A stretch of 34,417 nucleotides of DNA. It comes from Streptomyces canus 299MFChir4.1 (lineage in GTDB: Bacteria > Actinomycetota > Actinomycetes > Streptomycetales > Streptomycetaceae). Shown piece by piece: positions 25,284-33,883 of the stretch. Under the pieces are notes generated by a model. It did no database searches. It was not told where the DNA came from and saw only the letters and a program-made list of their open reading frames with translations. How positions within the stretch are numbered: position 1 is the stretch's first letter; every line of letters begins with the position of its first letter. The position numbers were made by a program, and so were the translations under genes. Where the stretch lies: NCBI RefSeq assembly GCF_000383615.1, contig NZ_KB911623.1, forward strand, positions 1-34,417, written 5' to 3'.

Positions 25284-27323
25284 GTGCGCACCCACACATC
25301 CGACCCGCTCGCCGTCGTCCGCAACCTCGGCATCCTCGCCCACGTCGACGCCGGCAAGACCACCGTCACCGAGCGGATCCTGTTCGCCACCGGAACCACG
25401 CACAAGCGCGGCGAGGTCCACGACGGCACGACCGTCACCGACTTCGACCCGCAGGAGCGGGACCGCGGGATCACCATCTTCGCGGCGGCCGTGAGCTGCG
25501 CGTGGGACGGACATCGCCTCAACCTGATCGACACCCCGGGGCACGTCGACTTCGCCGACGAGGTGGAGCGTTCGCTCCGGGTGCTCGACGGGGCGGTCGC
25601 GGTGTTCGACGCGGTCGCGGGCGTGGAGCCGCAGAGCGAGTCGGTGTGGCGGCAGGCGGACCGGCACGGTGTGCCGAGGATCGCCTTCGTCAACAAGCTG
25701 GACCGCGCGGGCGCCGACCTGGACGCGGCCGTCGAGTCGATCCGGCGGCGGTTGCATCCGGCCCCGCTGGTTGTGCAGTTGCCCATCGGCAGCGAGGACG
25801 GCTTCACCGGCGTCGTCGACCTGGTGCGGATGCGGGCGCTGACCTGGTCCGCCTCCGGTGCGGCGGCGCAGGACGGACCGGTGCCCGCCGCGCTGCGCGA
25901 GGAGGCGCTCAAGCGACGCCGGCTCCTTGAGGAGGTCGTAGCCGAGCGCCACCCCGCCGCCCTGGAGGAGTTCTGCGACCGGGAGACCCTCTCCGAAGGC
26001 ACCCTCACCGCCGCCCTGCGGGACCTCACCCACAGCGGCGACGGCGTGGTCGTCCTGTGCGGCTCGGCCTACCGCAACCGCGGCATCGAGCCGCTGCTGG
26101 ACGCGGTCGTGGCGTATCTGCCGTCGCCGCTCGACGTGCCCGCCGTACGCGGTGCGAACGGCGAGGAGCGGCCCAGCGATCCGGCGGCGCCCCTCGCGGC
26201 GCTGGCGTTCAAGGTGAACGCCACGGCCACGGGACGGCTGACGTACGTACGCGTGTACTCTGGAACGATCGAGAAGGGAGCCACCGTGTGGGACGCGGGC
26301 GCACGCCGTACCGAGCGCGTCGGACGGATCCTGCGGGTGCAGGCCGACCGGCACGCGCCGTTGGAACGGGCGGGCGCCGGTGACATCGTCGCCGTCGTCG
26401 GGCTGAAGTCGGCCCGCGCCGGCTCGACCCTGTGCGCGCCGGACGCCCCGCTCGTGCTCGAACCGCCCAGCGCGGCCGAGCCGGTCGTGTCCGTGGCCGT
26501 CGAGGCGGGGCGGTCCGTGGACGCCGGCCGGTTGGCCTCGGCGCTGGCCCGACTGGCCGAGGAGGACCCCTCGCTGGTCGTCCGCACGGACGCCGAGACC
26601 GGCCAGACGCTGCTGTCCGGCATGGGTGAACTGCATCTGGAGGTCGCGGTGGAGAAGGTGCGGCGCGAGCACGGGCTGGTGCTCAACGTCGGCCGTCCGA
26701 GGGTGAGTTACCGCGAGACGGTCGGACGCGGGGTGTCCGGGCTGGTCCACCGGCACGTCAAACAGGACGGCGGAGCGGGTCAGTTCGCGCATGTCGTGCT
26801 CGACGTCGAACCCTTGGAGGCGGGCTTCGAGTTCCGCTCCACGGTCGTGGGCGGCCGCATTCCGCAGGAGTACGTCCGCGCGGTCGAGGCCGGCTGCCGG
26901 GACGCCCTGGCCGAAGGGCCGCTCGGCGGGCACCCGGTGACGGGGCTGCGTGTCACCCTCACCGACGGCTCGACCCATGTGAAGGACTCCTCGGACACGG
27001 CCTTCCGTACCGCGGGCCGGTTCGGCCTCCGGGAGGCCCTGCGTGCCTGCGCGATGGTCCTCCTGGAACCGGTCGTCGAGGTCACGGTCACCGTGCCCGG
27101 GGACACCGTCGGCGCGGTGCTCGGCGACCTCGCCGCCCGCCGCGGCCGGGTCTCGGGCTCGGCCGCCCGCGGCGGTTCGGCGGTCGTGACGGCGACCGTG
27201 CCGCTGGCCGAACTCTTCGGCTACGCGACGAGGTTGCGCAGCCGGACGCAGGGCCGCGGCACCTTCACGGCCCGTCCGACGGGGTATGCGCCGGCACCGG
27301 CCGAGGCGGCGGTTCGGCGGTAG
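25284..27323 (+). CDS. Elongation factor G-like translational GTPase (paralogue)
   Basis: A 679-aa translation-factor GTPase. G1 is AHVDAGKTT (19-27), G2 is RGITI (61-65), G3 is DTPGH (83-87), G4 is NKLD (137-140), and a G5-like GSAYRNRG follows. The domain II barrel (FKVNATATGRLTYVRVYSG) and domain IV/V blocks (SYRETVGRGV, GMGELHLEVAVEKVRREHG) are in EF-G order. Standing alone, without rpsL/rpsG/tuf, it is a second EF-G or a ribosome-protection-type protein and not the housekeeping fusA. The GTG at 25284 begins the homology with GAAAGG upstream. It could act in translocation, ribosome recycling or antibiotic protection; sequence alone does not separate these. Confidence 0.88.
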   Translation: MRTHTSDPLAVVRNLGILAHVDAGKTTVTERILFATGTTHKRGEVHDGTTVTDFDPQERDRGITIFAAAVSCAWDGHRLNLIDTPGHVDFADEVERSLRVLDGAVAVFDAVAGVEPQSESVWRQADRHGVPRIAFVNKLDRAGADLDAAVESIRRRLHPAPLVVQLPIGSEDGFTGVVDLVRMRALTWSASGAAAQDGPVPAALREEALKRRRLLEEVVAERHPAALEEFCDRETLSEGTLTAALRDLTHSGDGVVVLCGSAYRNRGIEPLLDAVVAYLPSPLDVPAVRGANGEERPSDPAAPLAALAFKVNATATGRLTYVRVYSGTIEKGATVWDAGARRTERVGRILRVQADRHAPLERAGAGDIVAVVGLKSARAGSTLCAPDAPLVLEPPSAAEPVVSVAVEAGRSVDAGRLASALARLAEEDPSLVVRTDAETGQTLLSGMGELHLEVAVEKVRREHGLVLNVGRPRVSYRETVGRGVSGLVHRHVKQDGGAGQFAHVVLDVEPLEAGFEFRSTVVGGRIPQEYVRAVEAGCRDALAEGPLGGHPVTGLRVTLTDGSTHVKDSSDTAFRTAGRFGLREALRACAMVLLEPVVEVTVTVPGDTVGAVLGDLAARRGRVSGSAARGGSAVVTATVPLAELFGYATRLRSRTQGRGTFTARPTGYAPAPAEAAVRR

Positions 27324-27330
27324 CGAGCGG

Positions 27331-27358
27331 GTGGCCCTCCCGTACCGGGGAGGGCCAC
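27331..27358. terminator. Bidirectional terminator after the EF-G-like gene
   Basis: A perfect 11-bp stem GTGGCCCTCCC / GGGAGGGCCAC with a 6-nt loop. It lies between the stop of the EF-G-like gene (27323) and the stop of the convergent gene at 27378. Confidence 0.85.
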
Positions 27359-27377
27359 TTCTCACATCGGGGCCGGC

Positions 27378-27770
27378 TCAGCAGTCCCTGAACTCCGGCG
27401 ACTGGTTCAGCACCTGCGAGCGCACCGAAGTGAAGCGGGCGTACGTGTCGCCGTCCACCGACTCCGGGCGGAACGCCGCCACCCGGTGGCAGTTCTGGAA
27501 GGCCAGGGCCACGCCGAAGTGGCGTTCCAGGCTGCCGCGGATGGCGTCGCTGGCGAGGGCGCGCAGGAGCTGGCCGCGCTCCGTCTCCGACGGGGGAGGG
27601 GTCTGGTTGTCGGTGAACTCGGCGGTGCCGCCCTTGAGTTCACCGGCCAGCGAGGCGACCAGGTCGTAGGCGTAGGGGAGGGACGTGCGGACCGTGTCCA
27701 CGAAGTCCTCCTCGCGGATGGTGCCCTGCTCGGCTTCGGCGAGGAGCTTCGGGGAGACGTCGAGAGACAT
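27378..27770 (-). CDS. Small conserved Streptomyces protein (SCO5389-like)
   Basis: A 130-aa soluble protein beginning MSLDVSPKLLAEAEQGTIRE. It is mainly helical, with the blocks VRTSLPYAYDLVASLAGELK and RHFGVALAFQNCHRVAAFRP. I believe it matches the family annotated SCO5389 in Streptomyces genomes, from memory of the product name and not from a search. No catalytic motif is visible. It follows the CooC/ParA-like ATPase gene by 47 bp on the same strand and is probably its operon partner. Function is unknown. Confidence 0.75.
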   Translation of the reverse strand: MSLDVSPKLLAEAEQGTIREEDFVDTVRTSLPYAYDLVASLAGELKGGTAEFTDNQTPPPSETERGQLLRALASDAIRGSLERHFGVALAFQNCHRVAAFRPESVDGDTYARFTSVRSQVLNQSPEFRDC

Positions 27771-27817
27771 GTGCGGTGGTTCCTGTCTGTCAGTGGGAGT
27801 GGAGGCGGGGGTGGCGG

Positions 27818-28774
27818 TCAGGCGAGGGAGGCAGCGCCGGGTACGAAGTCCGGGTCCACCTGGGAGGTCAGATCGAGGCCGGTCGCCTCGTTCGCCCAGG
27901 AGCGGGCGTTGCGGAGGTGGAACTCGACCGCGTGGCGGTGGAAGGTGGGCCAGTCGCGGGGGTGGGCGTCGACCGTCTCGCGCAGGATGGACAGGGCGTG
28001 CCGGTTGTGGGGCTCCAGCGACTCCAAGTCGCCGTCGGAGCGCCCCTGTTCGGCCGCGCGCACCCAGGGTGACTGGACCAGGTGGGTCAACAGGTCGTCA
28101 CCCACGTGCTCCTTGAGGAAGAGCAGGTCGTCCTCGCCGGTCACCTTGTTGCCGATCACGGCGATCCGGATGCCGAACTCCCATGCGTGGTCCCGGTACT
28201 GGCGGTAGACCGAGACGCCCTTGCGGGTGGGTTCGGCCACCAGGAAGGTCACGTCGAAGCGGGTGAACAGGCCCGAGGCGAAGGCGTCCGCGCCGGCCGT
28301 CATGTCGACGACGACGTACTCGCCGGGACCGTCGACCAGGTGGTTGAGGTACAGCTCCACCCCGCCGAGCTTGGAGTGGTAGCAGGCCACGCCGAGGTCG
28401 CTCTCGTCGAACTCGCCCGTCACCATCAGCGGGACGTCACCCACCCGCCGGACGTGTCTGGCGTGCAGTTCGTCCTCGCCCAGCAGGCGCAGCAGACGTG
28501 AACCCCGGCCCGGCGGCGTGGTCTTGATCATCGCCTCGCGGGAAGCGATCAGCGGGTTGGTGCCGCGCAGGTAGTCCTTGATGTCGGCCACGTGTGCGCC
28601 CAGTGGAGGGGCGCCCAGGTCCCCGCCGTCATGGCCCAACGCCTCGGCCAGGTGCTGGTTGATGTCGCCGTCCACGGCCAGCACCGATGCGCCGGAACGG
28701 GCCAGATGGCGGGAGAAGAGCGCCGACAGGGTGGTCTTGCCGCTGCCACCCTTGCCGACGAACGCGATGCGCAC
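27818..28774 (-). CDS. CooC/ParA-like (SIMIBI, MinD-type) ATPase
   Basis: A 318-aa P-loop ATPase with the deviant Walker A motif KGGSGKTT (8-15). DGDINQHLAEAL is the switch I region, and VVVDMTAGADAFASGLF the switch II region. FLVAEPTRKGVSVYRQY and VIGNKV are further core strands. The arrangement is that of CooC-type metal-insertion ATPases and ParA/MinD dimers. No CODH, partition or Min genes accompany it, so the role is unclear. The start is GTG at 28774 with GGAG 6 bp upstream. It is followed by the SCO5389-like gene and is divergent from the GNAT-transporter operon. The Zur-like box is 17 bp upstream of its start. Confidence 0.85.
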   Translation of the reverse strand: MRIAFVGKGGSGKTTLSALFSRHLARSGASVLAVDGDINQHLAEALGHDGGDLGAPPLGAHVADIKDYLRGTNPLIASREAMIKTTPPGRGSRLLRLLGEDELHARHVRRVGDVPLMVTGEFDESDLGVACYHSKLGGVELYLNHLVDGPGEYVVVDMTAGADAFASGLFTRFDVTFLVAEPTRKGVSVYRQYRDHAWEFGIRIAVIGNKVTGEDDLLFLKEHVGDDLLTHLVQSPWVRAAEQGRSDGDLESLEPHNRHALSILRETVDAHPRDWPTFHRHAVEFHLRNARSWANEATGLDLTSQVDPDFVPGAASLA

Positions 28775-28789
28775 TACCGCTCCATCTTT

Positions 28790-28817
28790 TTGAAAATGGA
28801 TGTCATGTTGGTAGGTT
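28790..28817 (+). promoter_or_regulatory. Promoter with Zur-box-like sequence, divergent region
   Basis: TTGAAA (28790-28795) and TAGGTT (28812-28817), 16 bp apart, fit a HrdB-type promoter for the GNAT operon. Overlapping the -35 is TGAAAATGGATGTCA (28791-28805), which agrees with the actinobacterial Zur box TGAAAATGATTTTCA at 12 of 15 positions (consensus from memory). A partial 20-bp inverted repeat covers 28781-28800. A repressor here could control both directions. Confidence 0.5.
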
Positions 28818-28884
28818 CTATGGCGTTCATTCGATCACTGTCAAATCGCCCCGCGATCAAGCCGGAAGGCTTAATGCATATGAT

Positions 28885-29427
28885 GTGCAAGTGCGTAACT
28901 ACGGCATCAGGACTGCGAGCCCGGACGACCTCGAAGGTGCGCGAGCCGTGATGCTCGACACCGTCTACCAAGACTTCAGAACCGGGTACGTGGCCCGCTG
29001 GCACGGCGACATCATCGACCCGGCCGCCGCCTATCTCGTCCCGGCCCGCCACACCCTCCTCGTCGCCCTCGACCCGGCGGACGGGACCGTCGTGGCCACC
29101 GGAGCCCTCGACTCCCGCGGCCCCGCCCACCCGCCGAACCCGCGCGAGCTGGCCGAGCGCTACCCGTCCGGCGAGACCGCCCAACTGCGCCGGATCTACG
29201 TCCGTCCCGAGCACCGCAGGCGCGGCCTCGCCCGCCGCCTGGTCGACGAGCTGCTCGCCTTCGCGGCCGCCGACGGCGGCTACCGCTCCGTGTATCTGCA
29301 CACCGACCCGACCGTCCCGGGCGCCGAAGCCTTCTGGCGCTCGCTAGGCAAGGTTGTGCACGACGAACGCGAGACCACGGGCGGCGCGAGCAGCGTCGTC
29401 CACTTCGAGATACCGATGGGACGGTGA
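28885..29427 (+). CDS. GNAT-family N-acetyltransferase
   Basis: A protein of about 180 aa. The acetyl-CoA-binding motif A is QLRRIYVRPEHRRRGLARRL (the RRRGLA loop), preceded by the beta strand VVATGALDS. The C-terminal part AEAFWRSLGKVVHDERETTGG is the motif B region. In-frame starts are GTG at 28885 or GTG at 28891 (VRNYGIRTAS). GGAAGG at 28864-28869 is somewhat distant from both. The stop overlaps the first in-frame GTG of the next gene, so it begins a four-gene operon with a peptide/metal-type ABC importer and an MFS exporter. The acceptor could be an antibiotic, an amino acid or a metallophore intermediate. Confidence 0.85.
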   Translation: MQVRNYGIRTASPDDLEGARAVMLDTVYQDFRTGYVARWHGDIIDPAAAYLVPARHTLLVALDPADGTVVATGALDSRGPAHPPNPRELAERYPSGETAQLRRIYVRPEHRRRGLARRLVDELLAFAAADGGYRSVYLHTDPTVPGAEAFWRSLGKVVHDERETTGGASSVVHFEIPMGR

Positions 29428-29432
29428 CCACG

Positions 29433-30911
29433 ATGCGCCGCCGTCACACACTCGGCTCCCTCCTGCTCGCCCCGCTGCTCGCCGCCTGCTTCGCCGCCCA
29501 GGGCGGCGGCTCCACGGGTGACGCGAGCGACGGCTCCCGCCTCCGCGTCGCCCTCGCCTTCCCGCCCGCCGAGAACCTCTCTCCGTACGGCGGCGACGCC
29601 ACCCTCCTCAGTCGCCTCGGCGTCACCGAGGGCCTGACCGCCCTCGACGCCAACGGCGCCGCGGCTCCCGCGCTCGCCGAGACCTGGCGCCGCGAGAACG
29701 ACCGCACCTGGCTGTTCACCCTGCGCGAGGCCACCTTCCAGGACGGTTCCGCGGTCACCCCGGCCGCGGTGGCCGCCGCCCTCACCCACGCCGACGAGGC
29801 CAAGCCCGCCCCGGCCGCCCTCTCCGGCGTCACCCTCACGGTCGAGGCACAGAGCACCGCCGTACGGATCACCACCACGAACCCCGACCCCGTACTGCCC
29901 CTGCGCCTGTCCAGTCCCAGCCTCGCCGTGCTCTCCCCGAAGGCCTACGAGGACGGCGCCGACCCGGTCGGCACCGCGACCGGCCCCTTCGAGCTCACCA
30001 AGGTCAACGGCTCCACGTCCGCCGCCCTCGACCGCTTCGACGACTACTGGGGCGGCCGCGCCCATGCCTCCGGCGTCGACGCCCGCTTCATCGCGGACGG
30101 CACCGCCCGCGCCAACGCCGTGCGCACCGGCCAGGTCGACATCGCCGAGGCGATCCCCGTCGCCCAGGCCGCGAGCCTCGACAAGACCACCCTCAAGGAG
30201 ACCGCCACCACCCGCACCACGAGCCTGCACCTCAACACCGCGTCCGGCCCCTTCCGGGACCCGAGGCTGCGCGCCGCCGCCCGCGAGGCCGTCGACAACT
30301 CGGCCGTCGTCAAAGGTGTCTTCGAGGGGTACGCCGATCCCGGCACCGGGATCTACGGGCCGGCCGTGACCTGGGCCGAGGGCAAGCGCGTGCGGCCCGC
30401 CGGACGCGCGAGCGCGGCCGAGCCGCACGGCGCCTCCGTCACCCTCGCCACCTACGACAACCGGCCCGAACTCCCCGAAGCCGCCCAGGTCCTCCAACAG
30501 CAGCTCCAGAAGGCCGGGTTCAGGGTCACTCTGGTGGTGCGTGAGTACTCGCGGCTCGAAAGCGACGTGCTCGCAGGGAAGTTCGACGCGTTCATCGGCG
30601 CCCGCAACAGCCTCGTCGACACCGGCGACCCCGTCGCCGTCCTCGCGAGCGACTACACCTGCGACGGCGGCTACAACCTCTCCCGGCTGTGCGACAGCGA
30701 GGTCGACCGGGCGGTGGCCGAGGCCGACGCGGTGGCCGACACCGGCGAACGGCAGGACGCGGCCCTGCGCGCCGAAGCAGCGGTCCTCGGCACCGACGCC
30801 GTCATCCCGCTGGCCCACCAGAAGATCATCACCGGCGTCGCCACCGATGTCCACGGCCTGCTGCTCGACCCGTACGAGCGGACCCTGGTCGGACCCGGAA
30901 CGCGACGCTGA
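29433..30911 (+). CDS. ABC transporter substrate-binding lipoprotein, family 5 (peptide/nickel type)
   Basis: A protein of about 492 aa with a lipoprotein signal: MRRRHTLGSLLLAPLLAACF, with lipobox LAAC and lipidated Cys19. The mature part is an SBP_bac_5 protein: LAFPPAENLSPYGG, ETWRRENDRTWLFTLREATF then QDGSAVTPA, DDYWGGRAHASGVDARFI, and the C-terminal NLSRLCDSEVDRAVAEADA. This family binds oligopeptides, nickel or metal-opine complexes. The ATG at 29433 has GGGACGG 8 bp upstream. A GTG at 29424 overlapping the GNAT stop is an alternative. It works with the fused permease that follows. No ATPase gene is present. Confidence 0.88.
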   Translation: MRRRHTLGSLLLAPLLAACFAAQGGGSTGDASDGSRLRVALAFPPAENLSPYGGDATLLSRLGVTEGLTALDANGAAAPALAETWRRENDRTWLFTLREATFQDGSAVTPAAVAAALTHADEAKPAPAALSGVTLTVEAQSTAVRITTTNPDPVLPLRLSSPSLAVLSPKAYEDGADPVGTATGPFELTKVNGSTSAALDRFDDYWGGRAHASGVDARFIADGTARANAVRTGQVDIAEAIPVAQAASLDKTTLKETATTRTTSLHLNTASGPFRDPRLRAAAREAVDNSAVVKGVFEGYADPGTGIYGPAVTWAEGKRVRPAGRASAAEPHGASVTLATYDNRPELPEAAQVLQQQLQKAGFRVTLVVREYSRLESDVLAGKFDAFIGARNSLVDTGDPVAVLASDYTCDGGYNLSRLCDSEVDRAVAEADAVADTGERQDAALRAEAAVLGTDAVIPLAHQKIITGVATDVHGLLLDPYERTLVGPGTRR

Positions 30912-30914
30912 TCC

Positions 30915-32675
30915 ATGCGGCACCGAGTGGCCACCCTGCTGTGGCGTGTCCTGCTCGCGGCGGCCCTGGTGTGCGGGATCGGCCTGCTGCCGTGGCTGTC
31001 CCGCACCGACCCCGCGCTCACCGTGCTCAAGACGCGTTCCGCGGACCGCGAGCCCACACCACCGGTACTGGCCGACATCCGGGCCCAACTCGACCTGGAC
31101 AAGGGCCCCTTGCACCTGCTCGGCCAATGGCTCGGCGGCCTGCCCCGGGGCGACGCCGGCCGGTCATGGCTGAACGGCACACAGGTCACCCCGACCGTCG
31201 TCCAGGCACTCGGGGTGTCCCTGCTGCTCGTGACGGTGGCCCTCGTGATCGCCGCCGCCACCGCCGCCCTGGTGTGCGCCCGCACGCTGTGGCTCGGCGC
31301 GCACCGACGCCTCGACGGACGCCGGGCCGGGGGCGGTGCCTCGGCGATGCTCTCCGCGCTGCCCGAGTTCCTCACCGCCTCCGTCCTCGCCACCGTGGTC
31401 GGCGTACAACTCGGCTGGCTGCCCGCCCTCGGCTGGTACGGACCCCGCTGGACGGTCCTGCCCGCCCTCGCCCTCGGCCTGCCCGCCGGGGCCGTGCTCG
31501 GGCGCCTCCTCGACGACCTGCTGCCCGGCGCCTTCGCCGAACCCTGGGCGCGGGCAGCAGAGGCCCGCGGCCTGCCCGGCCGTACCGTCGCCGCCAAGGC
31601 GGTCCGCCGGTGCGTCCCCGCGCTGCTGCCCAACCTGGGCCTGTTCGCCGTGGGCCTCACCGGCGGTTCCGTCGCCGTGGAGCAGGTCTACGACATCCCG
31701 GGCCTCGGCCGCACCGCCCTCCAGGCCGCCCTCGCGCAGGACCTGCCCGTGCTCCAGGCGGGCACTCTCGCCCTGCTGCTCCTCGCCGCCACCGCCACCG
31801 GCCTCGCGGCCCCCGCCGTCCGCCTCCTGACCGGCCCGGCCCTGCGCGACGGCGCCCTGGACTCGCTGCACCGGCCGCGACGCCCCACCCGCAGCACCCC
31901 GCCTCTCGTCCTGGGCGGCCTCCTGACCGCCGTCATCGCGCTCGGCCTGCTCCGCGACCCACTCGCCCTGGAGACCGGGGCCCGGCTCCAACCCCCTTCC
32001 CGGTCCCACCCGTTCGGCACCGACGCACTCGGCCGGGACCTGCTCGCCCGGGTCGGACACGGGGCCCTGGACACCCTTCTGACCGCCCTCGCCATCAGCG
32101 TCACCGCCCTGGTGGTCGGCGTCCTGCTCGGGCTGCTGCCCCGGCTGTCCGGGCCGCTCGTCGACACCGTCAACGCCGTACCGCCGGTGCTCGCCGCGCT
32201 GCTCGTGACCGCCGTCGCCGGGAGCGGCGCCGCCACGCCCGCGATCGCCGTGGCCACCGTCTCCTGGGCGGCGCTCGCCGCGCACACCTCCTCACTCCTC
32301 CGGCAGGAACGCGCGACCCCGCATCTGGCGGCCACCCGGGCCCTGGGCGCGAACCGCTGGTACCTCCTGCGGCACGAACTGCTGCCCGCGATCCTGCCGT
32401 CCGTCACCCGGCACGCCCTGCTGCGCCTGCCCGGCGTCGCGCTGGCCCTCGCCTCACTCGGATTCCTCGGCCTCGGCGCCCAGCCGCCCGCCCCGGAGTG
32501 GGGCCTGCTCCTGGCCGAGAACCAGCCCTACGCCGAACGCGCCCCCTGGGCCGTCCTCGCCCCCGCCGCCGCACTCGCCCTGCTGGGCGCGCTGGCGGTG
32601 AGCGCGGCGGGCGGGGTGCGGTGGCCGCGACGGTGCGCGCGTCCCCGGACGCGCGAGCTGGTGGAGACCGGATGA
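30915..32675 (+). CDS. Fused DppB-DppC-type ABC permease
   Basis: A 586-aa membrane protein in which two permease subunits of the peptide/nickel ABC type are joined. The first half (about 1-305) is DppB-like, with the coupling segment AEARGLPGRTVAAKAVRR and EQVYDIPGLGRTALQAAL. The second half (about 320-586) is DppC-like, with HPFGTDALGRDLLARVGHGA, coupling segment ATRALGANRWYLLRHELLPA and SLGFLGLGAQPPAPEWG. About ten or more hydrophobic segments are visible. These permeases are normally separate genes, so the fusion is notable. It needs an ATPase (DppD/DppF type) that is not encoded next to it. Its start is 3 bp after the substrate-binding gene. Confidence 0.88.
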   Translation: MRHRVATLLWRVLLAAALVCGIGLLPWLSRTDPALTVLKTRSADREPTPPVLADIRAQLDLDKGPLHLLGQWLGGLPRGDAGRSWLNGTQVTPTVVQALGVSLLLVTVALVIAAATAALVCARTLWLGAHRRLDGRRAGGGASAMLSALPEFLTASVLATVVGVQLGWLPALGWYGPRWTVLPALALGLPAGAVLGRLLDDLLPGAFAEPWARAAEARGLPGRTVAAKAVRRCVPALLPNLGLFAVGLTGGSVAVEQVYDIPGLGRTALQAALAQDLPVLQAGTLALLLLAATATGLAAPAVRLLTGPALRDGALDSLHRPRRPTRSTPPLVLGGLLTAVIALGLLRDPLALETGARLQPPSRSHPFGTDALGRDLLARVGHGALDTLLTALAISVTALVVGVLLGLLPRLSGPLVDTVNAVPPVLAALLVTAVAGSGAATPAIAVATVSWAALAAHTSSLLRQERATPHLAATRALGANRWYLLRHELLPAILPSVTRHALLRLPGVALALASLGFLGLGAQPPAPEWGLLLAENQPYAERAPWAVLAPAAALALLGALAVSAAGGVRWPRRCARPRTRELVETG

Positions 32676-33883
32676 CATCCACGCCGGTCGAACTGCCGAA
32701 GACAGTCCTGCTCTCCCCGCGGCTGCGGCTGCTGATCCTCACCCAACTCGCCTTCAACATCGGCTTCTTCGCGGTCCTGCCCTTCCTGGCCGAACACCTG
32801 GGGCAGGCCGTCGGCATGGCGGGCTGGCTGGTCGGATTCGTGCTGGGGCTCAGGACGTTCAGCCAGCAGGGATTGTTCGTGGTGGGTGGGGCGCTGGCCG
32901 ACCGGTACGGGATCAGGCCGGTCGTCCTCGCCGGATGCGTGCTGCGGATCGCCGGGTTCGCCTGGCTCGGGTACGCCGAACGGACGGCGGCGGTCATCGG
33001 GGCCGTCCTGCTCGTCGGGTTCGCCGCCGCGCTGTTCTCACCGGCGGTCGAGTCCGAGGTCGCCCGGCAGGCCGTCGTCCACGAGGAGGCGGGCGGTCAA
33101 CGCACCCGCGTCCTCGCGCTGTTCACGGTCGCCGGGCAGGCCGGTGCCTTCGTCGGACCGTTGCTCGGCGCGCTGCTCCTCGCGGTGGACTTCCGTACGG
33201 TGTGTCTGGCGGGCGCCGGGATCTTCGTGCTCGTCCTCGCCGGGCACGCGTGGATGTTGCCGCAGCGGATTCCGGGTCGGCAACGGGTGCGGCTTAAGGG
33301 CGGATTGGGGGCGCTGGCCCGCAATCGCCGTTTCCTCGGGCTGTGTTGTGCGTACGGTGCCTACCTGCTCGCCTACAACCAGCTCTACCTCGCCCTCCCC
33401 GAGGAGGTGGAGCGCGCGACCGGTTCGCAGTCGGCGCTGGCCTGGCTGTTCGCGCTGTCCTCGCTGCTGGTGGTGACCGCGCAACTCCCCGTCACCCGCT
33501 GGGCCGGCTCCAGACTCTCGCTGCGCCGGTCCATGGTGGCCGGACTGCTGCTGATCGGCGCCGGGTTCGCGGTGGTCGCCGTGTCCCGTCCCGCCGCCTT
33601 GACCGGTACGGCGGGACTGTTGCCGTCGGCCGGGTTCGTCGTCCTGCTCACCTTCGGGCAGATGCTCGTCGCACCCGTGGCCCGGGCCTGGGTCCCCGAC
33701 CTCGCGGAGGAGGGCCGACTCGGCCTCTACACCGGCGCACTCTCCTCCGTCTCCGGTCTGTTCGTGCTGATCGGCAGCTCCGTCACCGGTTCCCTGCTGG
33801 ACAGCGGACTACCGCCCGCGGTCCCGTGGCTGGTGCTGGCGGCGGTGCCGGTCGCGGCGGTGGGGATGTTGCCGCGGAGGTAG
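32672..33883 (+). CDS. Major facilitator superfamily transporter (probable exporter)
   Basis: A 403-aa protein with about 12 hydrophobic segments. The MFS motif A loop is GGALADRYGIRPVVLAG between helices 2 and 3, and helix 5 has FTVAGQAGAFVGPLLGALL, typical of drug:H+ antiporters. It overlaps the permease stop by 4 nt (ATGA), so it is co-translated with the importer. An exporter beside a family 5 importer and an acetyltransferase recalls opine-metallophore loci (cnt type), but no metallophore synthase is in the window. Drug or peptide export is an equally valid reading. Confidence 0.88.
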   Translation: MTSTPVELPKTVLLSPRLRLLILTQLAFNIGFFAVLPFLAEHLGQAVGMAGWLVGFVLGLRTFSQQGLFVVGGALADRYGIRPVVLAGCVLRIAGFAWLGYAERTAAVIGAVLLVGFAAALFSPAVESEVARQAVVHEEAGGQRTRVLALFTVAGQAGAFVGPLLGALLLAVDFRTVCLAGAGIFVLVLAGHAWMLPQRIPGRQRVRLKGGLGALARNRRFLGLCCAYGAYLLAYNQLYLALPEEVERATGSQSALAWLFALSSLLVVTAQLPVTRWAGSRLSLRRSMVAGLLLIGAGFAVVAVSRPAALTGTAGLLPSAGFVVLLTFGQMLVAPVARAWVPDLAEEGRLGLYTGALSSVSGLFVLIGSSVTGSLLDSGLPPAVPWLVLAAVPVAAVGMLPRR

